Of a DNA stretch of 64,000 bases, positions 27,971-39,485 are shown in pieces. The stretch lies in assembly GCA_020852175.1 (NCBI GenBank), contig JADZBH010000006.1, positions 170,734 to 234,733 on the forward strand, in the 5' to 3' direction. The first letter of the stretch is position 1. Every line of letters begins with the position of its first letter. The notes beneath the pieces are model-generated. The model made no database searches, had not been told where the DNA came from, and saw nothing but the letters and a program-made list of their open reading frames with translations. Made by a program: the position numbers and the translations under genes. Origin of the DNA: Bryobacterales bacterium (GTDB lineage Bacteria > Acidobacteriota > Terriglobia > Bryobacterales > Bryobacteraceae).

Positions 27971-29425
27971 CTAGTCGATGCCGTCGAAGTATCCGGCCGC
28001 CAGTTCGGGCCGCAGCGACAGCGCCCGGCGCCAGCATTCGCCCGCTTCGGCCGTCTTGCCCTCGGCGGCCAGAAGATGGCCGAGATTCAGCAGCGCCTCG
28101 GGAAACACCGGTTGCTCCTTCAGCGCGTCGCAATAGACTCGAATGGCATCCTCGCGACGGCCCTTTTCCTCCAGCCAGCGCGCCACCTGGAAGGTGAGCC
28201 CCGCGCTGGGCACCCGAGACTGCGACAACCGTTTGCGGACTCCCACCACTACCTCGATCCGCCCGGCTCCGGCGGCGGCCAGCCCCAGTCCCTGCAATGC
28301 GCCCATATGTTCAGGCTGTGCGGCCAGCACAGCTTCAAACAACTGAATCGCTTCCGGATAACGGCCCAACCGGTGGCAGGCGATGGCCAGGTTCATGGCC
28401 CCCTCCCAACTGTCCGGCTCCAGTTCACGAAATCGCGCCAGGGCCTCGGCGGCGCCCGTCCACGCACCGCCGCTTAACCGGCAAAAGCCCAGCCGGAACC
28501 ACGCCTCGGCATGCATGGCATCCACGGCCGTGATCTGTTCGTATGCGTTCGCCGCGGAAAAGGTTTCTCCCGACCGTTCCAGCAGCAGCCCCAGGTTCCA
28601 GAGGGCCGGAACGCAACCCGGCTCCACTTCCACGGCGCGTTCGTATAACGGGCGCGCCTCGGCCTCCCGTCCATTCATCTGCAGTACCGTCCCCAGGTTC
28701 AGCAGTGCGTCGGTGGAGTCCGGCCGCGCGTCCACCGCCCGCCGGAATGCCGCTTCGGCCTCCCCGCCTTCGCCCGTCTGCTGGTAGGCGATTCCCAGGT
28801 TGTACCAGGCTTCATAATGGTTGGGCCGCGCCTCCACCAGCCGCCGGCAGTGCCGCACCACGCTGCGCCAGTCGCCCACGGCCAGGGCAGCCGCCGCCAA
28901 CCCTTCTTCAAGCGGCGCCAGCGCGGCCTCCACCATGGAGAGGATGTCCCCGTTCTCCCGGTCTTCCTCGCTGCCGCCGGGTGTTCCGGCTTCCTCCTCG
29001 GACGCGTCCGGTTCCCGGTCCTCTGGCCGCGTGGCCTGCCAGAGGTTCAGCATGGAGTCCACCGAATCCCGTTCCAGGATCCCCATGGTTTCGGCCTTGC
29101 CGCGCAGGGCCGGTTCATAGGAAGGCAGCAGCCTCAGACTTTCGTCGAAGGCGCGCAGCGCCGCCGCCGGCGAGCCCAATTCGAGCCGCGAATGGCCCAG
29201 CCCCGCCCAGCCTTCCCCCGATTGCGGGTCCAGTTCGAGCAACTGTTCCCACATGGCGGCGGCATCGGACCATTTCTCCCCGGCCATGCTTTCTCCGGCG
29301 AGCGCGGCAAACAACTGGACTGTCTTTTCCCCACCCCGCAGCCGCGAGCGTAGATCCTCGACCAGGGTTCCGGAGTCTCCGGAGCCCGAGTTGATCGGAA
29401 TCACCTGGCGCATCGCCGCTTTCAC
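27971..29425 (-). CDS. TPR-repeat protein
   Basis: A 484-residue, probably cytoplasmic protein with at least nine tetratricopeptide repeats. Typical units are AWYNLGIAYQQTGEGGEAEA near residue 210 and ALLNLGTVLQMNGREAEARP near 245. An acidic linker (about 135-160, rich in Glu and Asp) splits the repeats into an N-terminal group of two and a C-terminal group. No enzyme domain or signal peptide is seen. It lies between a large zinc-motif protein and the TadE genes, so a scaffold role in that envelope cluster is an inference. Confidence 0.85.
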   Translation of the reverse strand: MKAAMRQVIPINSGSGDSGTLVEDLRSRLRGGEKTVQLFAALAGESMAGEKWSDAAAMWEQLLELDPQSGEGWAGLGHSRLELGSPAAALRAFDESLRLLPSYEPALRGKAETMGILERDSVDSMLNLWQATRPEDREPDASEEEAGTPGGSEEDRENGDILSMVEAALAPLEEGLAAAALAVGDWRSVVRHCRRLVEARPNHYEAWYNLGIAYQQTGEGGEAEAAFRRAVDARPDSTDALLNLGTVLQMNGREAEARPLYERAVEVEPGCVPALWNLGLLLERSGETFSAANAYEQITAVDAMHAEAWFRLGFCRLSGGAWTGAAEALARFRELEPDSWEGAMNLAIACHRLGRYPEAIQLFEAVLAAQPEHMGALQGLGLAAAGAGRIEVVVGVRKRLSQSRVPSAGLTFQVARWLEEKGRREDAIRVYCDALKEQPVFPEALLNLGHLLAAEGKTAEAGECWRRALSLRPELAAGYFDGID

Positions 29426-29466
29426 GTCCCGCTCCTACCGTTCCTGTATTTACACCGGCCGCCACA

Positions 29467-31764
29467 TCACAGCCCACTCCATTGATCGACCGTCGCGACA
29501 AACTCTGCAGGGGCCGGAGCAAAGAAAAGTTCGGCCGCCCGGTCGGCGCCACTGAGCCGCACGGCCGTCCGCAGCACCGGCACATGGGCGCGCCGAATGC
29601 GAACCGCCGCGGAGGGTACGGCCGGCAAGGGAGCGCCGGTTCCGCACAGCGTCATATTCTCCTCATCGGCCCGCAAGGGAAAGCCACAATCGCGCTCGTT
29701 GCCTTCCAATTCCATGAGCGAGTGCAGCCGGAGCGAAACCCCCAGTCGTCCCACCGCGCGGCCCGACGGAGCCTGCCGGATCTCCGGTTGCATCGCGTCG
29801 TGCGCCAGCGGGGGCGCCGGAGCCAGCGCCGCGGGCCGGTCGGCCGCATCCACGTCGAGCGTGACCATCCGGGCCACAGGAGGCTGCCGGTGCAGCACCA
29901 CCAGCGGACGGCTTTCAGCCGTCACCATGCGCATGCCAAACCGCGGCAATACGATCCCGCCGGCGAATCCGCTCCCGGTCGCATAGATACCACCGCCCTC
30001 ATATCCGGGTTGATGCCCCAGGACGTAGCCCGGCAACGACCCGGTGTCCGGCGTGAGGCCCGACCTCGCCAGGCTGCCGCCCAACCCCGCGCCTCTCGCC
30101 GCGCCCGAGGCTGGCAGTACGGGAGACATCGACGGACCAGACGCCATGTCCGGCGGCGCGGCGGCCACACGCGATGGAGCCGGGAACCGGTTGGCCTGCG
30201 GCAACGGCGCGGGACCCTGGATGCCCGCCGGTTGCGATGGGCTTTGCCCCGCGGCGGGACCGCCCGGTTTCGGCGCCACCGGAGGCGGCATCGCGCCCGC
30301 ATGCGGCGCCGGCGCATCCGTCTCGCCCGGATTCCATTCGGCCATGACACGGCGGTGGGCGGCCTCATGCGCGCGGCTTACCAGCAACGGCACGGTGTCC
30401 TGCTCCACGGGCAGATTGGCGTGCTGCAGCAGCGGACGGCGCACCAGTTCACGCGTCGGATAGACGATATACGTCTTCGGATTGGGCCAGAAGCGGTCCG
30501 AGCCAAACAGCGCCTGGACAAAGTGGCTCTCGCAGTCGCGGGAGCCGGGACCGGCCATCTCGGCCAGCCAGGCCGGATCGGGCCCATCCTGCTCGCGAAT
30601 GCGTTGGCGGACCCACTGGGCGAACGCCTGCCAGTCATGCGGCTCGACGGCCGGCACGCGGGGCGTCTCCATCATGCCCGGAAGTAGCGACGGCGTGGCC
30701 CGTACGACGAGAATGGTCATCAGATCGCCCGCCACCGGACGCACCTGGTCCACCGTACCGGGGATGCGTGCGCCGTCGATCTTCAACATCCCGCCTATGC
30801 CCGCGTCCAACTTGCTTACAGGCAGCGCCAGTTGAGAACCGTTCACCTGCTCCAGTTCCACGTCCTGCTCCTGGCGAGGAGTTCGCGGCCCATGGGCGAG
30901 TTGGCCTGTCAGCACGAAAGATGCAGGCGGACGGGCGCCGCGGCGCTCCACCATGACGGTTTCCCCTTCGGGCTCGGGCGCGGCAGCCTGGGGCGTGGCG
31001 CCGGTTGCCGGAGCGGCGGTTGCCTGGGCTTCCGGCGTGGCGGCATGAGGTGCGAGCGGGCTGGCTGCCGGTATGGGCCGCGGCGCCTTCGCGGTGGCGG
31101 AATCGGGCGGCGCGGCTTCCCGGACCAGGGTCTCCCGCTCAACGGTCTCCCGTTCCGGGACCAACGGCTGCGTGGCAGGCGCCGGAATTGTTTCAGGTTC
31201 GTCCTGCGCGGCCATCATCCGCGTATTGAACCGCATCGGAGCCCTCGCCACGGGGGGCGATTGTACCGGGCTGGCCTCCATCAAGCGGTTGAGCGCCGCG
31301 TCGGGGTTCGCATTACGCGCGGCGGCGGGGCGCTGCCTGGTTCGCGCCAAGGCCATGCTCGTCACCGGCGGCGTACCGGCTGGCGGCGTGGCGGCGCGCG
31401 GGTTCGCCGGGCTCTTTCCGGCCGGGGGCTCCTGCGCGGGTAGAGGTGCTTCGCGGACCGGCGCTGCCAAGGGCGCGGCCTCAGGCTGGACGGAGCGCGG
31501 GAGCGGATTCGCCGGAGGGGGAGGCTGCGAAAGGCCAAGGATTGAACCTGCCGGTTTCGCGCCCAGGCCCGGTACGCTGGCAGGCTTCGGTTTGCCTGCC
31601 TCCTGCAACCGTCCCAGTGCCGCGTCGCCATGCGAACGGTAAAACTCGTCGCGATGATCGCTGCCGCAGAACTCCTGCCGCGACATCCTCTTCACCAGGC
31701 TGAGGCGAGCCCCGCAGTGCTTGCAGCACCCGTCGTTTACGTGTTGTTCCGGCTGTTCAGGCAT
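29467..31764 (-). CDS. Large protein with N-terminal zinc-finger-like motif, unknown function
   Basis: A 765-residue protein that I do not recognise. It starts with a possible zinc site, C14-x2-C17...C33-x3-H37, inside KHCGARLSL and QEFCGSDHRDEFY. A long Pro/Ala-rich low-complexity region follows (about 55-300). A compact region follows (about 310-500) with KTYIVYPTRELVRRPLLQ and PLLVSRAHEAAHRRVMAEW. A second Pro/Gly-rich linker leads to a C-terminal stretch with GRLGVSLRLHSLMELEG. There is no signal peptide or membrane helix. It lies downstream of lgt and 41 bases upstream of the TPR gene. The composition suggests a scaffold or regulator rather than an enzyme, but that is a guess. Confidence 0.7.
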   Translation of the reverse strand: MPEQPEQHVNDGCCKHCGARLSLVKRMSRQEFCGSDHRDEFYRSHGDAALGRLQEAGKPKPASVPGLGAKPAGSILGLSQPPPPANPLPRSVQPEAAPLAAPVREAPLPAQEPPAGKSPANPRAATPPAGTPPVTSMALARTRQRPAAARNANPDAALNRLMEASPVQSPPVARAPMRFNTRMMAAQDEPETIPAPATQPLVPERETVERETLVREAAPPDSATAKAPRPIPAASPLAPHAATPEAQATAAPATGATPQAAAPEPEGETVMVERRGARPPASFVLTGQLAHGPRTPRQEQDVELEQVNGSQLALPVSKLDAGIGGMLKIDGARIPGTVDQVRPVAGDLMTILVVRATPSLLPGMMETPRVPAVEPHDWQAFAQWVRQRIREQDGPDPAWLAEMAGPGSRDCESHFVQALFGSDRFWPNPKTYIVYPTRELVRRPLLQHANLPVEQDTVPLLVSRAHEAAHRRVMAEWNPGETDAPAPHAGAMPPPVAPKPGGPAAGQSPSQPAGIQGPAPLPQANRFPAPSRVAAAPPDMASGPSMSPVLPASGAARGAGLGGSLARSGLTPDTGSLPGYVLGHQPGYEGGGIYATGSGFAGGIVLPRFGMRMVTAESRPLVVLHRQPPVARMVTLDVDAADRPAALAPAPPLAHDAMQPEIRQAPSGRAVGRLGVSLRLHSLMELEGNERDCGFPLRADEENMTLCGTGAPLPAVPSAAVRIRRAHVPVLRTAVRLSGADRAAELFFAPAPAEFVATVDQWSGL

Positions 31765-31896
31765 CGAAATGGGCGGAGCCCCAAGCCGCTTCCGGCTCCG
31801 TAGATCGATTGTACGGAGAGACTGGCGTCAAACCCATCGAAGATACGTTGTGAACAGAGGCCGGAAGATACCGCAGCGCCGCCACGGGAACGCCTG

Positions 31897-31913
31897 AAAC
31901 CGGACTCCGGTTT
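31897..31913 (-). terminator. Short palindromic hairpin after lgt
   Basis: A 17-base palindrome AAACCGGACTCCGGTTT can fold into a 7-base stem with a 3-base loop, 21 bases past the lgt stop. No U-tract follows. It may end the ileS-lspA-lgt message or be a protein site. The rest of the 170-base gap (31765-31934) holds no gene that I can see. Confidence 0.35.
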
Positions 31914-31934
31914 ACCTCAGATACCTGTCACGAG

Positions 31935-32789
31935 CTAGGTACGAATGAAGGGGGTCTTCGAGGATTCCCCCGATGGACCGTCATCGGGAGAACGCCTCAG
32001 CAGCCAGAGCGCCACGCCGAACAGTCCCAACGCCACCCACTGGGCCACGGTCAGCGGTCCGCCAAACGGTGGCAACGATTCATGAGCCCGGAAGAATTCG
32101 ACGAGGAACCGCTCCGCACCGGCTCCAATCAGGTACACCGCGAACACCTGTCCTGGCGCCAGGCCTCCGCGCATGCGCCGGGCGTAGAGGAACCACAGGA
32201 TGACGAACAACACCAGTTGTCCAAACGATTCATAGAGTTGCGTCGGATGCAGGGGGATGTCCAGCGGCACGCCGGTAAGCTCGGCGGCGTCGCGGCTGCG
32301 GAAGGTGACGGCCCAGGCGCGGTCGCAGCGGTCGCCCCAGCAGCAGCCGGCGGCAAAGCAGCCCAGCCGCCCGATGGCGTGGCCCAGGGCTATGCCGGGA
32401 GCAAAGGCGTCCAATGTCGGCAGCATTGGAAGCTTCTTTCGGTGCAGCGTCCAGCCTGCCACGGCGACCGCGGCGATCAGACCGCCGAAGAAGACGCCGC
32501 CCGATTGCAGAGTAGCCAGCGAAAACAGCTCCGACGGACGGTTCAGGTAGACTCTGGCATCCTGCAGGACCATCCATAGCTTGGCGCCGAGCAGCCCGGC
32601 GATGGCGGCATTGATGCCCAGGCCCGTGACGTCGTCGGCATTCAGCCCGGCGCGGCGCGCCAGCCTTCCGGTGAGCGTGACGGCCACAAGGAAGGCCACG
32701 GCCACCAGCACGCCGTAGGCGGGCAGGAAGAAACCGGAGGGCAGGGAGATCAGCTTGGGAAACACGTCAGCTCCGCTTTTCCACGCCAA
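31935..32789 (-). CDS. lgt: Prolipoprotein diacylglyceryl transferase
   Basis: Transfers diacylglycerol from phosphatidylglycerol to the lipobox cysteine of prolipoproteins at the inner membrane. It has up to 284 residues and about seven transmembrane helices. The Lgt signature is GHAIGRLGCFAAGCCWG, followed by HPTQLYESFGQ and the GAERFLVEFFR segment, both essential regions in characterised enzymes. The ATG at 32789 overlaps lspA by 23 bases. A GTG at 32765, just after the lspA stop, is an alternative start. The three envelope genes ileS-lspA-lgt are consecutive, so both lipoprotein-processing steps are co-produced. Confidence 0.94.
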   Translation of the reverse strand: MAWKSGADVFPKLISLPSGFFLPAYGVLVAVAFLVAVTLTGRLARRAGLNADDVTGLGINAAIAGLLGAKLWMVLQDARVYLNRPSELFSLATLQSGGVFFGGLIAAVAVAGWTLHRKKLPMLPTLDAFAPGIALGHAIGRLGCFAAGCCWGDRCDRAWAVTFRSRDAAELTGVPLDIPLHPTQLYESFGQLVLFVILWFLYARRMRGGLAPGQVFAVYLIGAGAERFLVEFFRAHESLPPFGGPLTVAQWVALGLFGVALWLLRRSPDDGPSGESSKTPFIRT

Positions 32790-33282
32790 CCCGGCGGGGA
32801 CTCCACATCTCCCACAGCAGCCAAAGAGCGCCGATGGTTATGGCCGAATCGGCTACGTTGAAGGCCGGCCAGGACCAGCCGCCGAGGTGAAAGTCCAGGA
32901 AGTCCACCACATAGCCATGCTGAACACGGTCCCACAGGTTGCCCATGGCGCCGCCCAGGACAAGAAAGAGCGGCATGGGAACGGCGTCGCCCGTATCGCG
33001 CCAGGCGCGCAGCGTGAGTTGCACGAGGAAGGCGAGCACGGCGATGCTGACGGCGATCAGCAACAGACGCGTGGCGTGTGTGGCGCCGTCGTTCAGCAGG
33101 CCGAAGGCCATGCCCCGGTTCTGGGAGTGGACCAGGTCGAAAAAACCGGGCACGATGGTGCGGCTGCTCCACAGTTCCATGGACGAAGCCACGCAGAGCT
33201 TGGACACGCGGTCGGCGGCCACGACGGACAGCGCCGCCAGAGGTCCCCACCAGCGCCGCCAGAGGCTGGAAGGCAGGCTCAC
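32767..33282 (-). CDS. lspA: Lipoprotein signal peptidase
   Basis: Cuts the signal peptide from diacylated prolipoproteins at the inner membrane. From a GTG start that overlaps the ileS stop (GTGA), the protein has 171 residues and four transmembrane helices. The aspartyl protease residues are D127 ([10 protein letters not shown]) and D145 (FNVADSAI). Conserved N115 and D118 lie in GNLWDRV, and NRGMAFGLL precedes them. The position after ileS is the classical arrangement in many bacteria. The Trp-rich N-terminus is unusual but within family variation. Confidence 0.95.
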   Translation of the reverse strand: MSLPSSLWRRWWGPLAALSVVAADRVSKLCVASSMELWSSRTIVPGFFDLVHSQNRGMAFGLLNDGATHATRLLLIAVSIAVLAFLVQLTLRAWRDTGDAVPMPLFLVLGGAMGNLWDRVQHGYVVDFLDFHLGGWSWPAFNVADSAITIGALWLLWEMWSPRRVGVEKRS

Positions 33283-36116
33283 GCGGGAGAGACCTCGCCG
33301 CCCCAACCCTCCTCCACCGCCTGCGCGCAGGCGCCGCATACGGTGGGCAGCGCGGGCTCGCGGCCCACGTCCATCGTGTATTTCCAGCAGCGCTCGCACT
33401 TCACGCCTTCGGCCTTATGGATCTCCACGGACAACTCGGCTTCGGAGCGGCCCAGCAGATCCACCTGCGAAGTGATGAACAGCGAGGGCAGTTCGGCCTC
33501 GAATTCCTCCAGCAGCGGCAGCAGGTCCGCGCCGGCCCGCAGCACCACCCTGGCTTCCAGGCTGGCCTTGATGAACTTGTCGGCGCGGGCGATTTCCAGC
33601 GGCTTCAACACGGCTTCGCGCACCGTCATCAGGCGTTCATACTGGGCCGCCAGGGCGCGCCCGGCCTCGTCCATCCCCTGGCTCACCTCGCCTGGCGCGG
33701 GGAACAGCGCCATGTGGACGCTTTCGGGGTCGTCCGGCAGCCGCCGCATGTAACCCCAGACCTCGTCGCTGGTGAAGCTCATCAAGGGAGCCAGCAGGCG
33801 CGCCAGAGCATGTTGCACGCGATACAGCGCCGTCTGCGCGCCCCGGCGGGCCATCGAACGGGGAGCGCTCGTGTAGAGGCGGTCCTTCAGGATGTCGAAA
33901 TAAAGCGCGCTCAACTCCACAGTGGCGAAGTTGTACAGCGCCTGGTACACACGGTGGAAGGCGTACTCGTCATAGTGCTTGCGGCACTGCTCCACGAGCG
34001 CCTCGGCGCGGGTGAGAATCCACTGGTCGATGCCCGGCAGTTCCGTGACGGGCACGGCATCGGCCACGGGGTCGAAATCATGCAGGTTGCCGAGCGCGTA
34101 CCGGAAGGTATTGCGCAGCTTGCGGTAAGCCTCGCTGAGCCTTGTCAGGGTGGTTTCGGTCAGCTTCACATCCACCCAGAACTCGACGCTGGACACCCAC
34201 AGGCGTAGCACTTCGGCGCCATACTTCGAGATGATCTCCTGCGGCTCGATGACATTGCCGAGCGATTTCGACATGGCGCGGCCCTCGCCGTCGAGCGTCC
34301 AGCCGCTGGTGGCCGCGCCGCGGTAGGGCGAGCCGCCCTTCAACGCCACGCCGATCAGCAACGAACTTTGAAACCATCCCCTGTACTGGTCGCCTCCTTC
34401 GAGATAGAAGTCGCTGGGCCATTCCAGGCCGTAGCGCTCGTTCAGCACGGCGAGGTGGCTGGAGCCCGAGTCGAACCAGACGTCGAGAATGTCGTTTTCC
34501 TTGGTAAACTCCGCGCCGCCGCATTGGACGCACTTCGTCCCAGCGGGCAGAAGGTCCTTCGCTTCGCGCGCGTACCAGACGTCGGCCGTGTGCTCCTCGA
34601 ACAGATCGACAACCTGGTGAAGGATCTTCGCATCCGTCAGTTTTTCGCCGCATCCGGCGCAGGAGAAGACAACGATGGGGACGCCCCAGACGCGCTGGCG
34701 CGAGATGCACCAGTCCGGGCGCGTGGACACCATGTTGCCGATGCGGTCCTCGCCCCATCCGGGAAGCCACTTCACGCCGCGAATCGCCTGCATGGCGCGT
34801 TCCCGGTAGCCGTCGTGGTCCATTGCGATGAACCACTGCTCGGTACCGCGGAAGATGGTCGGCCTGTGGCAGCGCCAGCAGTGAGGATAGCTGTGCTCGA
34901 TGACCTTCTGGCCCAGCAACGCCCCGGCCCGGCCCAGAATCTCGATGACGGCCGGGTTCGCCTCCCACACGGTCTTGCCGAGGAGTTCCTCCGGCAGGTC
35001 GCCTTCGACGCCGCCCACCTGAAAGAGGCGTCCGGAGGGATCCACCGGGCAGTACACCGGCAGACCGTATTGCAACCCCACGACGTAGTCATCATGACCG
35101 TGGCCCGGCGCGGTGTGCACGGCGCCTGTGCCTGCTTCCAGCGTCACATGACCGCCGAGAATCCCTTTTGAGTCACGTTCCAGGAAAGGATGGCGGAAGA
35201 CCGCCCCTTCCAGTTTCTCGCCGGCGAAGCGGGCCAGCACCTTCGGTTCGGCCCAACCCAGCGCGCTGGCCGTGGCCGCCAGCAAACCGGAGGCGACCAG
35301 GTAGACCTCGCCGTTCACCTCCACGGCGCAGTACTCGAACTTCGGATGGAAGGCAATGGCGAGGTTCGCCGGGATGGTCCAGGGCGTTGTCGTCCAGATC
35401 ACGCCGTGGACGGTGCGGCCCTGGAGAGCCGGATCGATGGCCGCGGCATCGGAAGTCAACCGGAAGCGCACCCAGATGGACGGGCTCTGGTGATTTTCAT
35501 ATTCGACTTCGGCTTCGGCCAGCGCCGTGCGGTCGCGCATGCACCAGTTCACGGGCTTCAGGCCCTTATAAACGTAGCCGCGGTCAAGAAAATCGACGAA
35601 GGCGCGCGCGATGGCGGCCTGATACCTGGCCTCCATCGTGAGGTAGGAGTTCTTCCAATCGCCGAGCACGCCCAGGCGGATGAAATCCTTCCTTTGCAGG
35701 TCAACGTATTTTCCGGCGTATTTACGGCATTCCTGGCGGATCTCCACCGCCGTCATGGAAGCCTTCTTCTTGCCCAGTTCGCTATCGACCTTGATTTCGA
35801 TCGGCAGCCCGTGACAATCCCAACCTGGCACGTACGGCGCATCGAAGCCGGCCATGGTGCGTGACTTCACCACGAAGTCCTTCAGGATTTTGTTAAACGC
35901 ATGGCCCAGGTGGATGTTGCCGTTGGCATAGGGCGGCCCGTCGTGGAGCACGAAGCGGGGGCGGCCGGCGCGGGCCTGGCGAATCCGGCCGTAGAGGTCC
36001 ATCGCCTCCCAATGCGCCAGGGCCTTTGGCTCGGCCTGCGGAAGGTTGGCCTTCATCGGGAACCCGGTTTGCGGCAGGTTCACCGTCTTCTTCAAATCGA
36101 CTGTCGAAAGGTCCAT
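33279..36116 (-). CDS. ileS: Isoleucine-tRNA ligase
   Basis: Charges tRNA-Ile and edits valine. I start at 36116 ([19 protein letters not shown]), the usual family N-terminus; an ATG 33 bases upstream adds residues with no similarity. The protein has 945 residues. HIGH is GNIHLGH within [15 protein letters not shown], and KMSKS appears as RAMSKSLGN. The CP1 editing domain has [15 protein letters not shown] and [13 protein letters not shown]. The C-terminus carries a four-Cys zinc site (CERC...CGAC), as in the E. coli-type (IleS1) enzyme. It is followed directly by lspA. Confidence 0.97.
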   Translation of the reverse strand: MDLSTVDLKKTVNLPQTGFPMKANLPQAEPKALAHWEAMDLYGRIRQARAGRPRFVLHDGPPYANGNIHLGHAFNKILKDFVVKSRTMAGFDAPYVPGWDCHGLPIEIKVDSELGKKKASMTAVEIRQECRKYAGKYVDLQRKDFIRLGVLGDWKNSYLTMEARYQAAIARAFVDFLDRGYVYKGLKPVNWCMRDRTALAEAEVEYENHQSPSIWVRFRLTSDAAAIDPALQGRTVHGVIWTTTPWTIPANLAIAFHPKFEYCAVEVNGEVYLVASGLLAATASALGWAEPKVLARFAGEKLEGAVFRHPFLERDSKGILGGHVTLEAGTGAVHTAPGHGHDDYVVGLQYGLPVYCPVDPSGRLFQVGGVEGDLPEELLGKTVWEANPAVIEILGRAGALLGQKVIEHSYPHCWRCHRPTIFRGTEQWFIAMDHDGYRERAMQAIRGVKWLPGWGEDRIGNMVSTRPDWCISRQRVWGVPIVVFSCAGCGEKLTDAKILHQVVDLFEEHTADVWYAREAKDLLPAGTKCVQCGGAEFTKENDILDVWFDSGSSHLAVLNERYGLEWPSDFYLEGGDQYRGWFQSSLLIGVALKGGSPYRGAATSGWTLDGEGRAMSKSLGNVIEPQEIISKYGAEVLRLWVSSVEFWVDVKLTETTLTRLSEAYRKLRNTFRYALGNLHDFDPVADAVPVTELPGIDQWILTRAEALVEQCRKHYDEYAFHRVYQALYNFATVELSALYFDILKDRLYTSAPRSMARRGAQTALYRVQHALARLLAPLMSFTSDEVWGYMRRLPDDPESVHMALFPAPGEVSQGMDEAGRALAAQYERLMTVREAVLKPLEIARADKFIKASLEARVVLRAGADLLPLLEEFEAELPSLFITSQVDLLGRSEAELSVEIHKAEGVKCERCWKYTMDVGREPALPTVCGACAQAVEEGWGGEVSPA

Positions 36117-36127
36117 GGGGTTCGCAA

Positions 36128-36147
36128 GCCCGGCGCGGTTGCCGGGC
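36128..36147 (-). promoter_or_regulatory. GC-rich hairpin in front of ileS
   Basis: GCCCGGC (36128-36134) and GCCGGGC (36141-36147) form a perfect 7-base stem with a 6-base loop, 11 bases before the ileS start. It may mask the start or act as a terminator for upstream transcripts. It has none of the conserved parts of a T-box leader. Confidence 0.3.
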
Positions 36148-36223
36148 AATCGGTGTGGATGATTCCATGGTAACGGATGGGCGCTGCCGGCGTTCCATCC
36201 CGCGTCCGGCGGGGCGCGCCGGA

Positions 36224-37452
36224 TTACCGGTTCGCGCGAATCGGACCGCCGCTCGCCACCGAAGCCAGACGCCGCATCCGCGCGGCATCCAGCGGGCGGC
36301 CGAATACCGCCACGCCGCCGAGGTACCCGGTCATCCCCACGCTGCGTCCGCTGTGAATCACGCGGCCGATGGTGAACGGACCGCCACCGGCGGCGCCGGG
36401 CGGCGAGAACAGGTCGTGGCCGAACCAGAACGGGTTCACCCGCAGGCTCGCCAGTTCCCGCTTCTCCACCTCGCGCCAGCGCCCGCGCCGGTCGCGGCCG
36501 AGCGTCACGCGGACCTTCGTGTAGGCAAAGCGGTGCAACTCCACACGCCGCGACGCGTCCTCCGAAATGAGCGTGCGTTCCAACGGCTTGCCTTCAGGCG
36601 GCGCGTAGAACTGATCGCGCGGAAAGCCGGGGTCCTCCTCCGGTTGCAGGCCCGGCACAGCCGCCAGTTGCGCTTGCAGCCAGCCACGCGCCGGCCATTG
36701 GAAGAACGGATGCCGCTCCGGCGCGTCGATCCAGTACTCCTCCGCTTCTCCGTTCAGGTAGGAGGTGACGGTGTTCCGCTTGTTGTCGAAGGAGAACGCC
36801 GCCACATCCCACCCGCCTGTCAACTGCCGGCGGGTGACGGAGAGGTTGCGAGCGTATTTGTCTCCGAACGACTTGCCGCCGTTCTCGCTCACATGAGCCG
36901 CCACGGCGCCATTGTTCGCCGCCAGACCGGCGAACAGAGCATACTGGCGCCGTCCCATCTCCACTCGCCGGGCCAGGCCCGCCGCGCCTTGCAGGTCGGT
37001 GCCTTCGTGCCAGATGCCCGCGATGGCGTGATTGCCGCCCTCGCGGCGCAGCCACACCACCAGGGAAACGCTCCGCCCCGGCCCCTTCACGTCGATGCCG
37101 GAATCGTGCAGCCGCTCGCGCGGAACCAGCAGCACGGGCCGGAAGGAGGCATCGCGTTCGTCGCGGATTCGCACCGCCTGCCCGAACGGACCTTCGCCCA
37201 GCAGCGGAAAATCGCCGTACGTGGCGGCGCGGCCCTGGCCCCAGTAATCGAGTACATAGTTCACGGCATCCAGACGCAGGTCGGCGGCTTCCCCCCTGGC
37301 CTTGTAGGCGTCGAACCGTCCGCCGTCGCGCTTCACGAAATCCCACAAAGCGATGAACCCCGGCGTCTTGGTTACCGCCTCCACGCGCCGTTCGTACTCT
37401 CCCGCCGCCAGCGGACACACGGCGGCCAGCCACAACCAGCAAATCGAGCGAG

Positions 37453-37456
<4 letters not shown>
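36224..37456 (-). CDS. Secreted LamG-like protein
   Basis: A 410-residue protein with a signal peptide ([19 protein letters not shown]). The middle and C-terminal parts look like a concanavalin/LamG sandwich: [20 protein letters not shown], then [20 protein letters not shown], and the ending [32 protein letters not shown], which is the usual last LamG strand. Such domains bind carbohydrates or other proteins. Its ATG overlaps the stop of the xylonate dehydratase gene by 4 bases, so it belongs to the sugar-acid operon. No catalytic residues are recognised. Confidence 0.8.
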
Positions 37457-39414
<1,958 letters not shown>

Positions 39415-39421
39415 CACGGTT

Positions 39422-39427
39422 AGTCTA
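39422..39427 (-). promoter_or_regulatory. Candidate -10 of the xylonate dehydratase gene
   Basis: TAGACT on minus, seven bases before the ATG at 39414, which predicts a leaderless mRNA. The spacer and -35 region coincide with the hairpin at 39430-39455. Confidence 0.4.
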
Positions 39428-39429
39428 CG

Positions 39430-39455
39430 GGAGCGGCGGCCTGTCGCGCCGCTCC
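39430..39455. repeat. Inverted repeat between xylonate dehydratase and isomerase genes
   Basis: GGAGCGGCG (39430-39438) and CGCCGCTCC (39447-39455) form a perfect 9-base inverted repeat with an 8-base centre. It covers the spacer and -35 zone of the leftward promoter and lies just before a TATCAT element (39458-39463) for the rightward gene. A single regulator could therefore control both. Confidence 0.5.
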
Positions 39456-39485
39456 ACTATCATGGTCCCGGCACAGGAGGCCTTC

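Noticed and set aside
36117..36223. T-box leader in front of ileS
   Set aside because: Only a simple GC hairpin is present; no specifier stem, T-box sequence or antiterminator could be found.
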